64,000 nt of DNA from Sweltsa coloradensis (GCA_024449915.1 JAMZAV010002187.1:1-64000), one strand, 5' to 3'; counted from the first letter of the stretch, positions 13,001 through 23,322 are shown. The notes: a model not told the origin generated them from the sequence alone. Translations and numbers: made by a program.

Positions 13001-13330
13001 CAAAAAATATTTTTCCCCCAAACGAATTTTTTACTTAATATAAAATTTAACCCGCCACCCTCCTTTTTAAGGGCTATTTTTAAAAAAGTTTCCCTTTTTG
13101 AAAAACATTTTTTTTTTTTTAAAAACTTCCTAGTAGACAACCTAAATTTTTGTTTTTACAGAAAAAACCGCAACTCGTCCCAGTTTTTTTGGGAAACCCT
13201 TTGTTTAATGAAATCCCCTGATACCGTAATTTTTGTTTACCCCAGCCTTTTGTCCCCTTAGATCACAAAAAAACGTCTTCAAAGTCTCTTTAGTTCACCC
13301 CCAAACGTTTTAGTTTTTTTTTTTTTTAAT
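10041..13330 (-). mobile_element. R-c non-LTR retrotransposon (jockey/CR1-like RT), decayed
   Basis: Three ordered RT motifs can be read on the minus strand. An IDFKKPF(D)T-like motif lies at 11,421-11,445, GVPQGS at 11,266-11,283 (followed by a WVP/LGP-like stretch), and the catalytic box YADDAALLA at 11,168-11,193. A further EKT-like stretch follows near 11,060. Order and spacing match the RT domain of APE-type LINEs of the jockey/CR1 superclade. Poly-T at 10,041-10,066 would be the poly-A tail of the minus-strand element. The 5' portion (12,000-13,330) should carry endonuclease or ORF1, but homopolymer runs make it unreadable. Confidence 0.65.
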
Positions 13331-13369
13331 TGATCAATTTGATCAACTGTTTTTGATCAAAAACATATA

Positions 13370-13515
13370 AAAATATAATAATAATAAAAAAAAATAATAA
13401 TAATAATAAAAAAAATAATAAAAACTAATAAAATAATAAAATAAAAATAATAAAAATAATAAATATAAATAATAAAATAATAATTAATTATAATATAATA
13501 AAAAAATAATAAAAG
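13370..13515. repeat. (AAT)n tract
   Basis: Imperfect AAT triplets between R-c and the second R-b copy. Open frames of Tyr/Ile or Asn through it are microsatellite translation. Confidence 0.85.
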
Positions 13516-13519
13516 AAAT

Positions 13520-15905
13520 TCAATACTACTCACAATCAAATTAGAAAATGTCTAAACGAGTTTTATAAAGGGGTTTAAAAGAAATACCCAATTCTTTACT
13601 GAAGGAGAAACCTTTCTAAAACCCAAAGGGAAATGACACGAAAACCCAAGAAAATATGGGCCCAATTACTGCTACCAACTATATATAAAATATTGACTTC
13701 ATGCAAAAAATAAATAATAATCTTTGCGAAGAACCAATATCGGGCCGAGGAAAAAAAAGGATCTGTAAGAATCACAGGGATGTAAAGAACAATTTTTATT
13801 ACTTACGTAATAAATCAGGCCACAATAAAAAAGGAATATTCACGAAAAATACTTTGACTACAAGAAACCCTTTGACTAACCCCACACACATGGCTTATTC
13901 GTTTTTTACAAATATATAAATAAACCCCGTAATTGAAAATTTTTGAAGACAGTAATGGGACTGGAGAAAAACCAAAAAACAAAATATAAAAACCAGCAAA
14001 AACACAGATCCAATACAATTAAAGGGCATTTTCCAAGGGACTCATTAATGCATTAGGGTTTTGTCAGTCATTAAACCCACTGTCACATATGCTTAACGAA
14101 TCGACATACGGATTTAAAATTAAGGACAATAATGGGTATTCCCCAAAATTTTCCCACCTTTTTACATGGAGACCAAAAGTTGTATGCATCAAAATTTTGC
14201 TCACCAAAAACATCTAGTCAAAAAAAACATTTGAATTAATCAAAAATTTTGGGATGGAGTTTGGGGTAGACAAATGTAAAACGCTACTATCGAAAAGGGG
14301 TAAAGGGTTTCCAAGCGAAGATTCCAGCTAGATGATGGAAATAGGATTGGGGGTAATGGACGATAACGATGTTACAAAAATTTTGGGTTTTCCCAAACTG
14401 CGAAATTTAACCCTAAGTTATGAAAACAAAAATTTATAGATCATACAAGAAAATAAAGTCTATCCTCAAAACGCAAATAAACGGTAAAAAAAAATCAAAC
14501 CCAAAAAACATTGCTGTAAAACCCGTATGCTATTCATTGGAACATTAAAAAGGACGCAGACAGACTCCACGGTTGGAAAAATTAAATGTACTACCTTACC
14601 AAAACCCGAATACATCATCCTAAATCACAATAAGAGATTTACACTTCCAAAGAAAAAGGAGGACGGGGCTAATTGATCTGAAAAACTTTATTATAAAAAA
14701 ATAGACATTTTTAAAAAATACTTTTTTACAAAGAGAACCAATCCACACTGCATAGGGCTGTGGTGCTAGCTGACAAATCATTAACTCCACTCAATTAGCA
14801 AACGAAAAAAGTCAATCTAAGGGGGAAAAACATACGACGCTTCAAAAGAGAGTCTCTCAGAAAAAAACCCCACACAAGAGACATTTTAGAAATACACAAA
14901 GGCACGTAGATATTAAAACATCAAAAGGTGGTTAAAAAAAAGGGGAACTATTTGGAGAAAAAGAAGGTTTTTTTGATGGGTATTCAAGGGAGAGTGTTTT
15001 CGACGAACAATTATAAAAAATACATAATACAAGATGCGACAGGAAACGATCAAGGTAGAAAAGGTAGTGCAAAGGGTGAAACAATCGAACACATCATAGC
15101 CGGGTGCAAGTCACTATGTCAAACAGATTACCTCTACAGACATAACCAATTAGCTAAGATTATTCATCAAAAACTAGCAATCAAGTACAACCTCATTGAC
15201 ACACTACTAGATAACCAGAGAAAGTACTAGATAGTAAAGATTACAAATTATATTACGACCGCACAGTTATAACAGACCAAACGATACATCACAACAGACC
15301 GGATTTAATAATAATTGACAAGAAGAAACAAGAAACTACCCTTATCGACGTTGCTATCCCAATGTGCCATAACGTCGAGACCACGTGGAAGAAAAAAATT
15401 GACAAGTATAGTGAACTTGCAATTGAGATCAAGAAGATGTGGAAACAGAAAAAGGTAAATACAATCCCATTCATTATATCAGCCAACGGCATCATACCGA
15501 AGAAGCTACATGAAAGCATTAAACAACTAGATCTTCAACCCAATGTATACATCGAGACTCAAAAGGCAGTAATACTCAACACGTGTAGAATAGTTCGTAA
15601 TTTCTAAACTAAGAATGTACTTCGAGATTCCGAGCCAGCTTCCATCCTGACGTGGTTTTCGTAGTTTCCCATAGTCCGAAGAGCAATGCTAGGATGCAGG
15701 CGCCGAGAAATTGACAACGACCCTACACAGCAGAAAAAAAACCCATCATCTACAAACAATATTACAATTTATAAATGACTTATTTTAGTTAGAGTTAAGA
15801 CAAAAGTAATAATGTATGTAATAGGTACACATGGAAGTACTTGACGTAAGTCCGTACAACATGTTAGCTCCGGTTTTAACCGAGTTTGTATGAAATACAT
15901 CCAAT
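13520..15905 (+). mobile_element. R-b non-LTR retrotransposon, 5'-truncated copy
   Basis: Collinear with 6,660-9,030. The RT region is at 13,520-14,330, with the active-site block at about 14,155-14,175 corrupted relative to the FYMDD of the first copy. From ~14,980 the sequence becomes clean. A frame at ~14,980-15,230 includes a GETIEHIIAGC-like zinc-knuckle-type stretch, and another at 15,362-15,607 encodes a C-terminal domain with IPFIISANGIIPKKLHES residues and ILNTCRIVRNF at the end. The latter resembles the C-terminal domain that follows RT in a LINE group common in arthropods (family recollection, not a search). The 3' UTR (15,620-15,905) ends CCAATAAAATAATAAT. It is inactive because the RT is broken. 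Confidence 0.75.
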
Positions 15906-15985
15906 AAAATAATAATAATAATAATAATAATAATATAATAATAATAATAATAATAATATTAATAATAATAAAATAAAAATTTAAA

Positions 15986-16019
<34 letters not shown>

Positions 16020-16052
16020 TAATAATAATAATAATAATAATAATAAAGATAT
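15903..16052. repeat. (AAT)n tract
   Basis: Triplet tail of the R-b copy, linking it directly to the next R-b fragment. Confidence 0.85.
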
Positions 16053-16742
16053 AATCAACTAGATCTTCAACCCAAATTTGTATACATCGAGACTCAAAGG
16101 CAGTAATACTAAACACGTGCGTAGATTTCTAAACTTTGAATGATACTTCGAGTTTCCCGAGACAGCTTCCATCCTGACATGGTTTTCGTGGTTTCCCATA
16201 GTCCGAAGAGCAAATGCTCTAGGATGGCACGAGAAATCGGCTACGACCGTACACAGCAGAAAGAAACATCAACTAAAAACTATATTATATATTTCTCGAT
16301 TTGGTTGATCGGGAAACACTCCCGTGGGTGTAATTGTTTTTATTTACTACAATTAAGAAATTAAAAAAGTCCGCCCCAACCGGGAATCGAACCACGGATC
16401 TCCCACATTCCAGGTGGACGTCTTAACCACTAGACCATCAGGACGGGTACATTTTAATCTCTGAATTGTAGTTGCATTATACATATATATATATATATTA
16501 TTATATATTATATATGACTTATTTTAGTAAGAGTTAAGACAAAGTAATTTTATGTGTTATATGGGGTGTGTACGACCATTTTCCCGCGCGTGAGAGTGGC
16601 TGGATTGCTCGCAGCGCTATCTGCTTTTGACGGGAAAATAATACGGCTCTCCATAGGTACACATGGAAGTACTTGACGTAAGTCCGTACAGCATGTTAGC
16701 TCCAGTTTTGACCGAGTATATATGAAATACATCCAATAAAAA
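16053..16742 (+). mobile_element. R-b 3' fragment with two nested insertions
   Basis: Starts in the R-b C-terminal domain (CAACTAGATCTTCAACCCAA-like block) and repeats the 3' UTR seen at 15,620-15,905. The UTR is interrupted twice. A tRNA-derived SINE occupies about 16,288-16,505, and ~97 bp (about 16,559-16,655) including a CCCGCGCGTGAGAGTGG block is absent from the other R-b copies. It ends with the R-b terminus CATCCAATAAAA at ~16,742. Confidence 0.75.
16288..16505 (-). mobile_element. S2 tRNA-derived SINE inside R-b
   Basis: On the minus strand, 16,373-16,444 folds as a tRNA. The 7-bp acceptor GTCCTGA pairs with TTGGGGC using wobbles; there is a D-arm GTC/GAC and a 5-bp anticodon stem with loop CTGGAAT. 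Box A resembles TGGTCTAGTGG and box B resembles GGTTCGATTCC. The T-stem has two mismatches. The tail runs toward lower coordinates through a TTGTAGTAAATA block and ends near a CGGGAGTGTTTCCCGA block. Pol III transcription from the internal boxes is expected for such a head. A (TA)n tract flanks it on the other side. Confidence 0.7.
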
Positions 16743-16744
16743 AA

Positions 16745-17198
16745 TATATATATAAATCCAAAATATCAAAATTGACCGCCAAGGGGGTTTCACATACACT
16801 TCTGCCATCAAATAAAAGTCATTCCATCCAATCAAGAATTTTTTAATAGCTCTCTTCTTGATCCTTCTTATGTTCTTTATTTCGTATCGTATCCAACGTC
16901 TTTGATATTAGTCAGCTATTTATATATTTCTCTTGCAAGTCTTGTTGCCACTTATTGTTTCTTTTGTTTCTCGATGATCATTAAAAAATATTGAAAATAT
17001 TAAAAGTTAAAACTGAAAATTTAAAAAATCACTATAAAGTGAAATAAAAACTTTAGATAACGATACACCAGGTTCTCTTCATTAGCTTACTTACACATGA
17101 TGGAAAGATGAATCACGATAAATTTTGTCTATAAACGATGAAATCAATTTTTTTAAAGTTGACCCTCCCAGAAGCGTGTGAACATTTTATCACGGCTT
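16745..17198. other. Spacer, nothing recognised
   Basis: AT-rich sequence after the R-b fragment and before the SINE-head minisatellite. I see no shared repeat and no coding signal. Confidence 0.5.
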
Positions 17199-17310
17199 TG
17201 CGTGTCTTGTGTATGGGTCGTTGGTCTTGTGTGTGGCTCGTTGGTCTTGTGTGTGGCTCGTTGGTCTTGTGTGTGTCTCGTTGGTCTTGTGTGTGGCTCG
17301 TTGGGCTTGT
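17199..17310 (+). repeat. 20-bp minisatellite made from the S1 SINE head
   Basis: About five near-identical 20-bp units (GTCTTGTGTGTGGCTCGTTG) end in the TGTGGCTCGTTGG sequence that starts S1 SINEs elsewhere, as at 36,910. It looks like a tandem expansion of the 5' flank and head of this one SINE copy. Open frames with SHTQDQR-like repeats come from this. Confidence 0.85.
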
Positions 17311-17469
17311 GGTAAGCATATCGGCTTCCAATGCAAAAAGTCCAGGGTCCGATTCCTGCTGAACTCACAAATTATTTAACTTCTGATTTGGACTTAAGTC
17401 CATCAGTTCTTGGCTTAGGAGTTAGTAATCGGTGACTTAGGAGCCGTCTTATCAACGAGGCACGTAATA
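17290..17469 (+). mobile_element. S1 tRNA-derived SINE, 5' part (split copy)
   Basis: Carries the S1 tRNA-like head (box B-like GGTCCGATTCCTGC at about 17,347) and body, with TTTGGACTTAAGTCCATCAG and the GGAGCCGTC...AACGAGGCACGTAATAA block. It stops where B-type 5' sequence begins. The missing 3' part of an S1 element resumes in register at 21,504, right after a B-type 3' end. Confidence 0.75.
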
Positions 17470-17993
17470 AAGCGAGCGAAGCGAGCGTTTCCATTTGACT
17501 CTGCCGGAAAAATTAGTCACTGGTTTTGTTTTCGTTTTTTTTGTTTTTTGTTTGTTTGTTTTTTTGTTTGTTTGTATGTCTCGCCATAACGTTCGAACGG
17601 AGCTCGGATCGAGTTGAAATTTGGACCATCCGCAAGCTTTGTTCTCGATTGAATTCCATTAGTTTTGTGGCAAAATCGTTCAAAAAGTTAAAAAGTTACA
17701 TTAAAGTTAATCGAAAGTTTTTTTTCCAATCTATACGGACACAAAATCTGAGGTGGCCAAATCATTTAGAATGTCCGTCCGGTCACGAATATGTTAATTT
17801 TATTTTGATCCGATAAGTAATGTACATGGAAATTACATTATAACAAAGTACCGTTACCATGGCAACGGAAAGTCGCGCAGCGCATGATAGCGGGCGAACG
17901 GAGGTTCGGATCGAGTTGAAATTTGGACCATCCGCAAGCTTCGATCTGAATTGAATGCCATTAGTTTTGTGGCAAAATCGTTCAAAAAGTTAA
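17468..17993 (+). mobile_element. B-family element, 5' part with internal duplication
   Basis: Begins with the B 5' block, then a TGTTTGTTTGT-type pyrimidine tract and the conserved GATCGAGTTGAAATTT core. It runs to about 17,878 and then jumps back to an earlier B segment (a GAACGGAGGTTCGGATCG-like block) that runs to 17,993. It lacks its own 3' end here. Confidence 0.75.
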
Positions 17994-18245
17994 CTAGGAA
18001 ACGCTCAGTTGGACGCGTTGATAAGCGAGCACGTGCTATAGCTTTGCACCCACATTGCACATTTTTTTAAATTTAAAAATTTGCGACGTTCGCTGTCCAC
18101 AGGGCCATAATATGTTTCAAAAATTATTTATTATTGCCAAGGTATTTGAGTCGTGTGTAACCTTTATAAAATCCACCGCCATCTAGAGGACCTTGACTCA
18201 TTGGGAAAAATATTTAAGAGGCTTGGGTGCGATTTAAATAACACT
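17994..18245 (-). mobile_element. B-family 3' end, inverted
   Basis: Starts on the left with CTAGGAAACGC, the inverse of the B terminus, and runs through the GCACGTGCTATAGCT block and the CCGCCATCTAGAGGA block. It abuts the plus-strand B fragment at the CTAG, giving a head-to-head arrangement. Confidence 0.8.
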
Positions 18246-18840
18246 CCAATCGTGCCATGTGCAGTACTTTCGTACTTTTCAAACTACGGACAGGGTAATC
18301 ATTATATTTTCATTGTTTTTTTTCCTCTGATAGATAACTTAATTCTTATTTCTCGTACATAGCCCGCTTGTTCATTTAAGTCATAACATTTCCCCACGAG
18401 TCCTCAAAGTCCATAGAAAATGTTCATTTCCGGTCAAATTTTACTGCTCTTGTGTGACCAAAGGGAAGTCAATTTGGGAAATCAGGCCATGTACGTAGAA
18501 TAACAGTTCATTTCTGAGTAAAATAAAAAAAACATATTTCAAATCGGACGAAAAATGTAGACGTAGTTTGAAAAGTACGAACGCCATGCAAAGCACACTT
18601 TGGCTCCATTTGGTGGCGCTCTCTAGTGTTATTCGATCGTGTCTGTTTCGAAGCAAGTAGGGGAGGTAAAGTGGGCAGGATCTGGACACCGGATGTGCTT
18701 GTCATCAGATTACATAAACACAATCTGCTATTTTGAGGTTTGCTTACAGCTTTTTGCATCGTTGTCGTAAGAATTCTATAATATTCGCTATCAGAAATTA
18801 TTGACCATGATTATTGTTGTTCAACATCACTATTATTGCC
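18246..18840. repeat. Segment with inverted pair, otherwise unassigned
   Basis: A block containing GTACTTTCGTACTTTTCAAACTACG (broken match) at about 18,272-18,292 recurs inverted at about 18,550-18,600 (GTAGTTTGAAAAGTACGAACGCC-like). They may be ends of a small foldback element. No coding signal was found. Confidence 0.45.
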
Positions 18841-19028
18841 ATTATGCTATTCGGACTACGAGTGGTGATGGACGAGAGTGAAGAACAATTACAGATAACC
18901 TATGCCTTGTGCGGGATTCGAATCCGCGTCCTCCTAGTGTAATTTGCCATCGTCCCAATACTATTATAATATGTGCGAGTGCGACCGCGGACGATATCAG
19001 AATTTGAGACTGTCTAAATATGTATATC
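18840..19028. mobile_element. S3 tRNA-related repeat
   Basis: Contains a GAGTGGTGATGGACGAGAG block also seen at ~44,300. On the minus strand there is a box B-like GGATTCGAATCCCGC with flanking GGAGGACGCGG, typical of a tRNA T-arm. The head looks degenerate. Confidence 0.5.
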
Positions 19029-20562
19029 AATGACGTACATAAGCTTTGCGTAGCAAAGCGCTAGACGCTCAGTCTCCTATCCTTCCAACCGAGCGCTAGC
19101 ATGGACGTTAGAAGCCATCATGATCAGGGAAAAATCATTTCACTGCAACATAGATACTTCATCTAGTTGAATGAACTAAGATGCAGTGGATTATTTGAAC
19201 GTCGCGGGGATAAGAAAATACGTAAACAGATGGCGGACATTTTAAATTTTGCGTCCACGTGTAAAACGAGAAAAATTGTCATTACTCTCATAAAACAAAT
19301 CAAAAACCGTCCCGGGCCTAGGCCCAGATGTAGAAAATTATTTATAATTCAACAGTGTAGGCCTAAAGTTCCATTAGGCTATAGGACTACATTCAATTAA
19401 TTGGATGAGCGTAGCGAGCGAAGCGAAGATTCCATTTCACTACACTGGAGAAAAAAATCCGGAATGTTTTTTTTTTTTTTTTTTTTTGTATTTTTGTCTG
19501 TTTGTTAGCACGATTCCGGCTAAACCGATACTCCGATTGCGATGAAATTTTATTGAGACCTTCGAAATCTCTGAACTTAGAACTGCCACGTTTTTGAGCA
19601 CAATCGAAAAAAAAATTCCCATAAAAATCGCAATTTTACGATTTTTTTCGATTAAAAAAAAACGATTTATAATACCTACACGCTTTGTCCGATTGTAATG
19701 ATTTTTTCACAGAACCTTTATTTTATGAATTTATATATTCGTGGAAAATTTAAGCGCAATCAAATAATTATTTCTCATAAAAATCGCAATTTTACGGGGT
19801 TTTTCTTTTTTAAAACAATTCTTTGACAAATAACACCTACATTCTTTATCCGATTGTAATGATTTTTTCACAGAACCTTAATTTTATGAATTCATATATT
19901 CGTGTAAAATTTGAGCACAATCGAATAATTATTTCTTATGGAAATCGAAGTTTACGACTTTTTCCTTTTTTTAAAATTACGATTAATTAAAAAAATTAAA
20001 AATTAAAGTTTTTTTTATTTATTTTAAATTATTTAAAAAAAAATCATCAACTTAGTAATGATTTTTTCACAGAACAGAAAATTCACATAACACATGGCAG
20101 CTCAATGCACCAATTACGCTCATCCAACAACGCGGCGGGACTTAAGCGTTTTCCTAGTGCTAACATAACACGTTTGACAAGCCCTAGGCCTCTTCTAGGC
20201 AACCCTAGACCTGCACGACCTTGTTCAGACACACATCCCGCACAAATAACTAGTTTTGATTACTAAAAGCCTAATGCAGATAAACAATAGTATGATAGTC
20301 CACCAACTTGAATTGCTTTATTCGGAAATTGGAGTAACTGAGAAATTTGCGGAATAAAAACTGTTTTTCTTCAATAATACCGAGGAATCGCCATATTGTG
20401 GTTTTGGTTTTACACCGCTTGTTAACACAAAGGCTGCTAAATTTAAAGGTACAATACATTTAGATGGCGGTTGGTTTTTCCCTGATCATGATGGCTCCAA
20501 CATCCACGCTCCCCACGGCCATACCGTGTGTCTAGCGCTTAGCTTATATTACGTCATTGCAA
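19028..20562. mobile_element. Repeat D: element with ~100-bp inverted ends, split by A2
   Basis: The left arm (19,028-19,145) and right arm (20,466-20,562) are inverted copies; both contain GCCATCATGATCAGGGAAAAA and a GCGCTAGAC block. The interior (19,197-19,400 and 20,158-20,303) matches 23,947-24,290 in opposite orientation, where it is uninterrupted. Without the A2 insertion the element is about 780 bp, consistent with a non-autonomous terminal-inverted-repeat transposon. No transposase frame was found. Confidence 0.6.
19401..20157 (+). mobile_element. A2 Helentron-like non-autonomous element
   Basis: Full length, ~757 bp. It starts TTGGATGAGCG and then a palindromic GAGCGAAGCGAAG block, a poly-T/TGTCTGTTTG tract, and a core ending ATTGCGATGAAATTTTAT. 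Two or three related ~100-bp segments with TTTTTTCACAGAACC follow. The 3' end reads CGCTCATCCAA, an exact inverse of the first 11 bp, then a hairpin AACGC...GCGTT, then TTCCTAG, with T as the next base. It carries no protein, so it would need a Rep/helicase in trans. It is inserted in repeat D; the paralogous empty site is near 24,079-24,095. Confidence 0.75.
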
Positions 20563-20998
20563 ATAATACACTGCTTCCTTGAAAGTATTTTGATTACTTC
20601 TAGGTGGCAGTGCATTAGAAACTTCGCGCGTCTTTTCGTTGCCATGGCAACGTTACTTTTGTTATAATGTAATTTCCATCTACACTACTTATCGGATCAA
20701 AATAAAATTAACATATTCGTGACCGGACGGACATTCTAAATGATTTGGCTATCTCAGATTTTGTCGCCGTTTAGTTAAAAAAAAACTTTCTATAAACTTT
20801 AATGGTACTTTTTAACTTTTTGAACGATTTTGCCACAAAACTAATGGCATTCAATCGAGAATGAAGCTTGCGGATGGTCAAAATTTCAACTCGATCCGAG
20901 ACTCTGTTCAAACGTTATGGCGAGACATACATAAAAAAAAAAGACAATGACTTATTTTTCTGGCAGAGTCAAATGGAAACGCTCGCTTTGCTCGCTTA
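20558..20998 (-). mobile_element. B-family element, inverted 5' portion
   Basis: The minus-strand B 5' end is at 20,998 (GCTCGCTTTGCTCGCTT read on the plus strand). It runs through the core and the GTTGCCATGGCAACG palindrome at ~20,638-20,652 to about 20,558, where repeat D begins. It has no 3' terminus. Confidence 0.8.
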
Positions 20999-21503
20999 AA
21001 AAGTTACATTAAAGTTAATCGAAAGTTTTTTTTTCAAACTAAACGGCGACAAAATCTGAGGTGGCCAAATCATTTAGAATGTCCGAATATGTTAATTTTA
21101 TTTTGATCCGATAAGTAGTGTAGAAGGAAATTAAATTTTAACAAAAGTAAAGTTACCATGGCAACGAAAAGTCGCACGATAATTCTGGTCATTATGCACT
21201 GCCACCTAGAAGTAATCAAAATACTATCGAGGAAGCAGTGTAGTATTTGTTATTACCAAAGAGTTAAAAATAGTTTTCCCAAAGAAATAATGTCAAGGTC
21301 CTCTAGATGGCAATGGATTTCTTCCACAAAGTAAAAGTTTACCCACGGGTTTACCCAAATACCTTGCCAATAATAAATAATATTGGAAACATGGCCCCGT
21401 GGACTGCGAACGTCGCAAATTTTAAAATTAAAAAAAATGTGCAATGTGGGTCTAGCTATAGCACGTGCTCGCTTATCAACGCGTCCAACTGAGCGTTTCC
21501 TAG
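20999..21503 (+). mobile_element. B-family element, 3' portion
   Basis: Starts inside B (AAAGTTACATTAAAGTTAATC block) immediately after the inverted B 5' end. It runs to the full B 3' terminus: GCTCGCTTA, hairpin AACGC...GCGTT, TCCTAG at 21,500-21,503, then T. Confidence 0.8.
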
Positions 21504-21760
21504 TATATATTCTAAGGTTGTTACGAATCAACCTTGTTGATTCCTGGTGCTGCCCGTGGGTGGAATCGTGTCCAGCTTGATTGATCGGTGTCTCCAGTTG
21601 GTCATTATTCGCTAGTAGATGGTGTCGGTGCCTACAGGGTTGGCTTGGTCTACTTTAAGTTTAATGTCCCCCACTGAAAATCAGTGCTTTGAGTGGGTAT
21701 AGACTCTAAATACGATTTTTGAATAATTATATTTCATTTATTTATAATATTTCGAAAGAT
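21504..21760 (+). mobile_element. S1 SINE, 3' part (split copy)
   Basis: Begins with the S1 mid-body block (GGTTGTTxxGAATCxxCCTTGTTGATTC) and ends with the characteristic tail: GCCTACAGGGTTGGCTTGGTC, then a hairpin CACTGAAAATCAGT...GAGTGGG and GACTCTAAATA. Its 5' part ends at 17,469. Confidence 0.75.
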
Positions 21761-22426
21761 TTGTTTGTTTGTTTGAAGTTAGGCCTATGTACTTCAAAAT
21801 CTCGGTGGCAGTTCATATTATATTCGGCTGTGCCCTAATTCGCGCCTTTGCCAGATTTATCAGCAAATTGAGTGATGATATGTATTTGGTGGCCGGATGG
21901 TCTGTTGTGTTTATATGGTATATATAGGCATGCACTAGAGAGAGGATCGAGGTACGAAGTTTAGCAGCAACAAAGTTATAATAAAAACACCATTTCAATT
22001 TTGCAGAGCGTATTTGTATTAGTGTGAGATTGCATGAGGTGGTTTGGGTATCGATGTATAGGGTGGAATTGGTGATAGTTGTCTACGAACGAAGCATAAA
22101 AGAACTAAAAGCGTTAAAAAATATAGTTAAAATACTCGTGCAATATACGCGATCGACGATAAAAACGAAAATTGTCCTAACGATTTTCTATTGCCGGCAG
22201 ATTATATTGTGATGGAGTGAATTTTAATGGGATGACTTGTTAAATTACCTCCATGCAGTATGGCCAAGTAAAACGGGAGCGCTAGCTAGGCCACAAGAGG
22301 TTTACACATGCATTGGCGTCCTGGGATCTTGAATACATGGAAAAATACTATGGTTTTAATTTATTTGGAATTAGGGCGCGTCAACCATTAGGTCATAACG
22401 CGCTACTAGGGGAGGATAGGTATGGC
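21761..22426. other. Intergenic sequence, nothing recognised
   Basis: Frames of about 60 codons occur on both strands with no family resemblance. No repeat was shared within the window. Confidence 0.5.
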
Positions 22427-22845
22427 TCTTTGGTCTTGTTATTAGCGTATCTGCTTCCAATGCAGAAGGTTCAGTGTTAGATTCCTGCCAAAGTCAGAAG
22501 TTTTTTAACTTCTGAGTCAATTAGCTCTTGTATTAAGAGTTTGTAAACGGTAACTTTGGAGCCGTTCTAGCAACGACGCACATAATAAATTCAGAGTTGT
22601 TCTGAATCGGCTTTGTTAATTCTGGCGTTGATCCGCGAGTGTTCGCACTGTGCATACCACTGATTGCTATATTTCCTATATAAAAATATCGATCTTTGGT
22701 TGGTAATCGCTCACTCGTCGATTGCGTCGGATCATAGGGTTGGCTGGGTCGCTTTTATTTTACTGTCGCCCACAGAAAATCGGTTATAACTCATAACTGA
22801 GTGGGTACACTCTAAATACAATTATTGATTTATTTATTTTATGCT
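22427..22845 (+). mobile_element. S1 tRNA-derived SINE, near full length
   Basis: The head contains CTTTGGTCTTGTTATTAGCG and an anticodon-arm-like CTGCTTCCAATGCAG. The body has TTTTAACTTCTGA and GAGCCGTTCTAGCAACGACG, and the tail has AAAATCGGTTATAACTCATAACTGAGTGGG and ACTCTAAATA, followed by a TTTATTTATTTTA 3' end. Confidence 0.8.
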
Positions 22846-22907
22846 GGTCGGAACCAGCCACATTTAGAGCGAGGAAAGGGGGGATTCTCACGTCGCTGTA
22901 GTCATTA

Positions 22908-23322
22908 TCACACACATAACAAAAAATTGTAGAAATACAGCCAAACCTTACACACTCAAAAGAAATGAGATCTAAAAAAAGGGCCAAGCTCATCTACCCT
23001 TCCACATTTGCGCATTCTTAATTCATAAACGTACAGTGTCCCATAACAGCATCCTCGAAAAACTTGGCAAAATAGAATTTGCGATTATTAATTTAAACGT
23101 AATAGTTCATCCAAGTTCTTTTTCTAATTAATTAAACGTAATAACATGCAAATTTTATTTTGCCAAGCTTTTCGAGGATGCTGTTATAGGACACTGTACG
23201 TTTATGAATTAAGAATGCGCAAATGTGGAAGGGTAGATGAGCTTGGCCCTTTTTTTAGATCTCATTTCTTTTGAGTGTGTAAAGTTTGGCAGTATTTCTA
23301 CAAGTTTTTGTTATGTGTGTGA
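22908..23322. mobile_element. Foldback element with ~167-bp arms
   Basis: 22,908-23,074 and 23,155-23,322 are near-perfect inverted copies around an ~80-bp AT-rich spacer. The outer ends read TCACACACATAAC...GTTATGTGTGTGA and the inner ends GGCAAAATA...TATTTTGCC. The arms differ by only a handful of bases. No open frame was found; it looks like a foldback/MITE-type transposon or a recent inverted duplication. Confidence 0.85.

Larger units (their letters stand above)
17468..21503 (+). mobile_element. Composite block bounded by B-family 5' and 3' termini
   Basis: The left edge is the B 5' end (AAAGCGAGCGAAGCGAGCG) and the right edge is the B 3' end (GAGCGTTTCCTAG at 21,491-21,503). The two flanks are the two halves of one S1 SINE, so the 4-kb block occupies a single insertion point. 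Inside are B(+) 5' sequence, a partial internal duplication of B, an inverted B 3' end, 0.6 kb of other sequence, a tRNA-like repeat, repeat D split by an A2 element, an inverted B 5' part and a B(+) 3' part. Either a B element carried or received all of this, or several B copies recombined after insertion. Confidence 0.6.

Noticed and set aside
17113..17368. Open frames with SHTQDQRxTHKTNEP repeats
   Set aside because: They are a translation of the 20-bp SINE-head minisatellite and are seen in overlapping frames.
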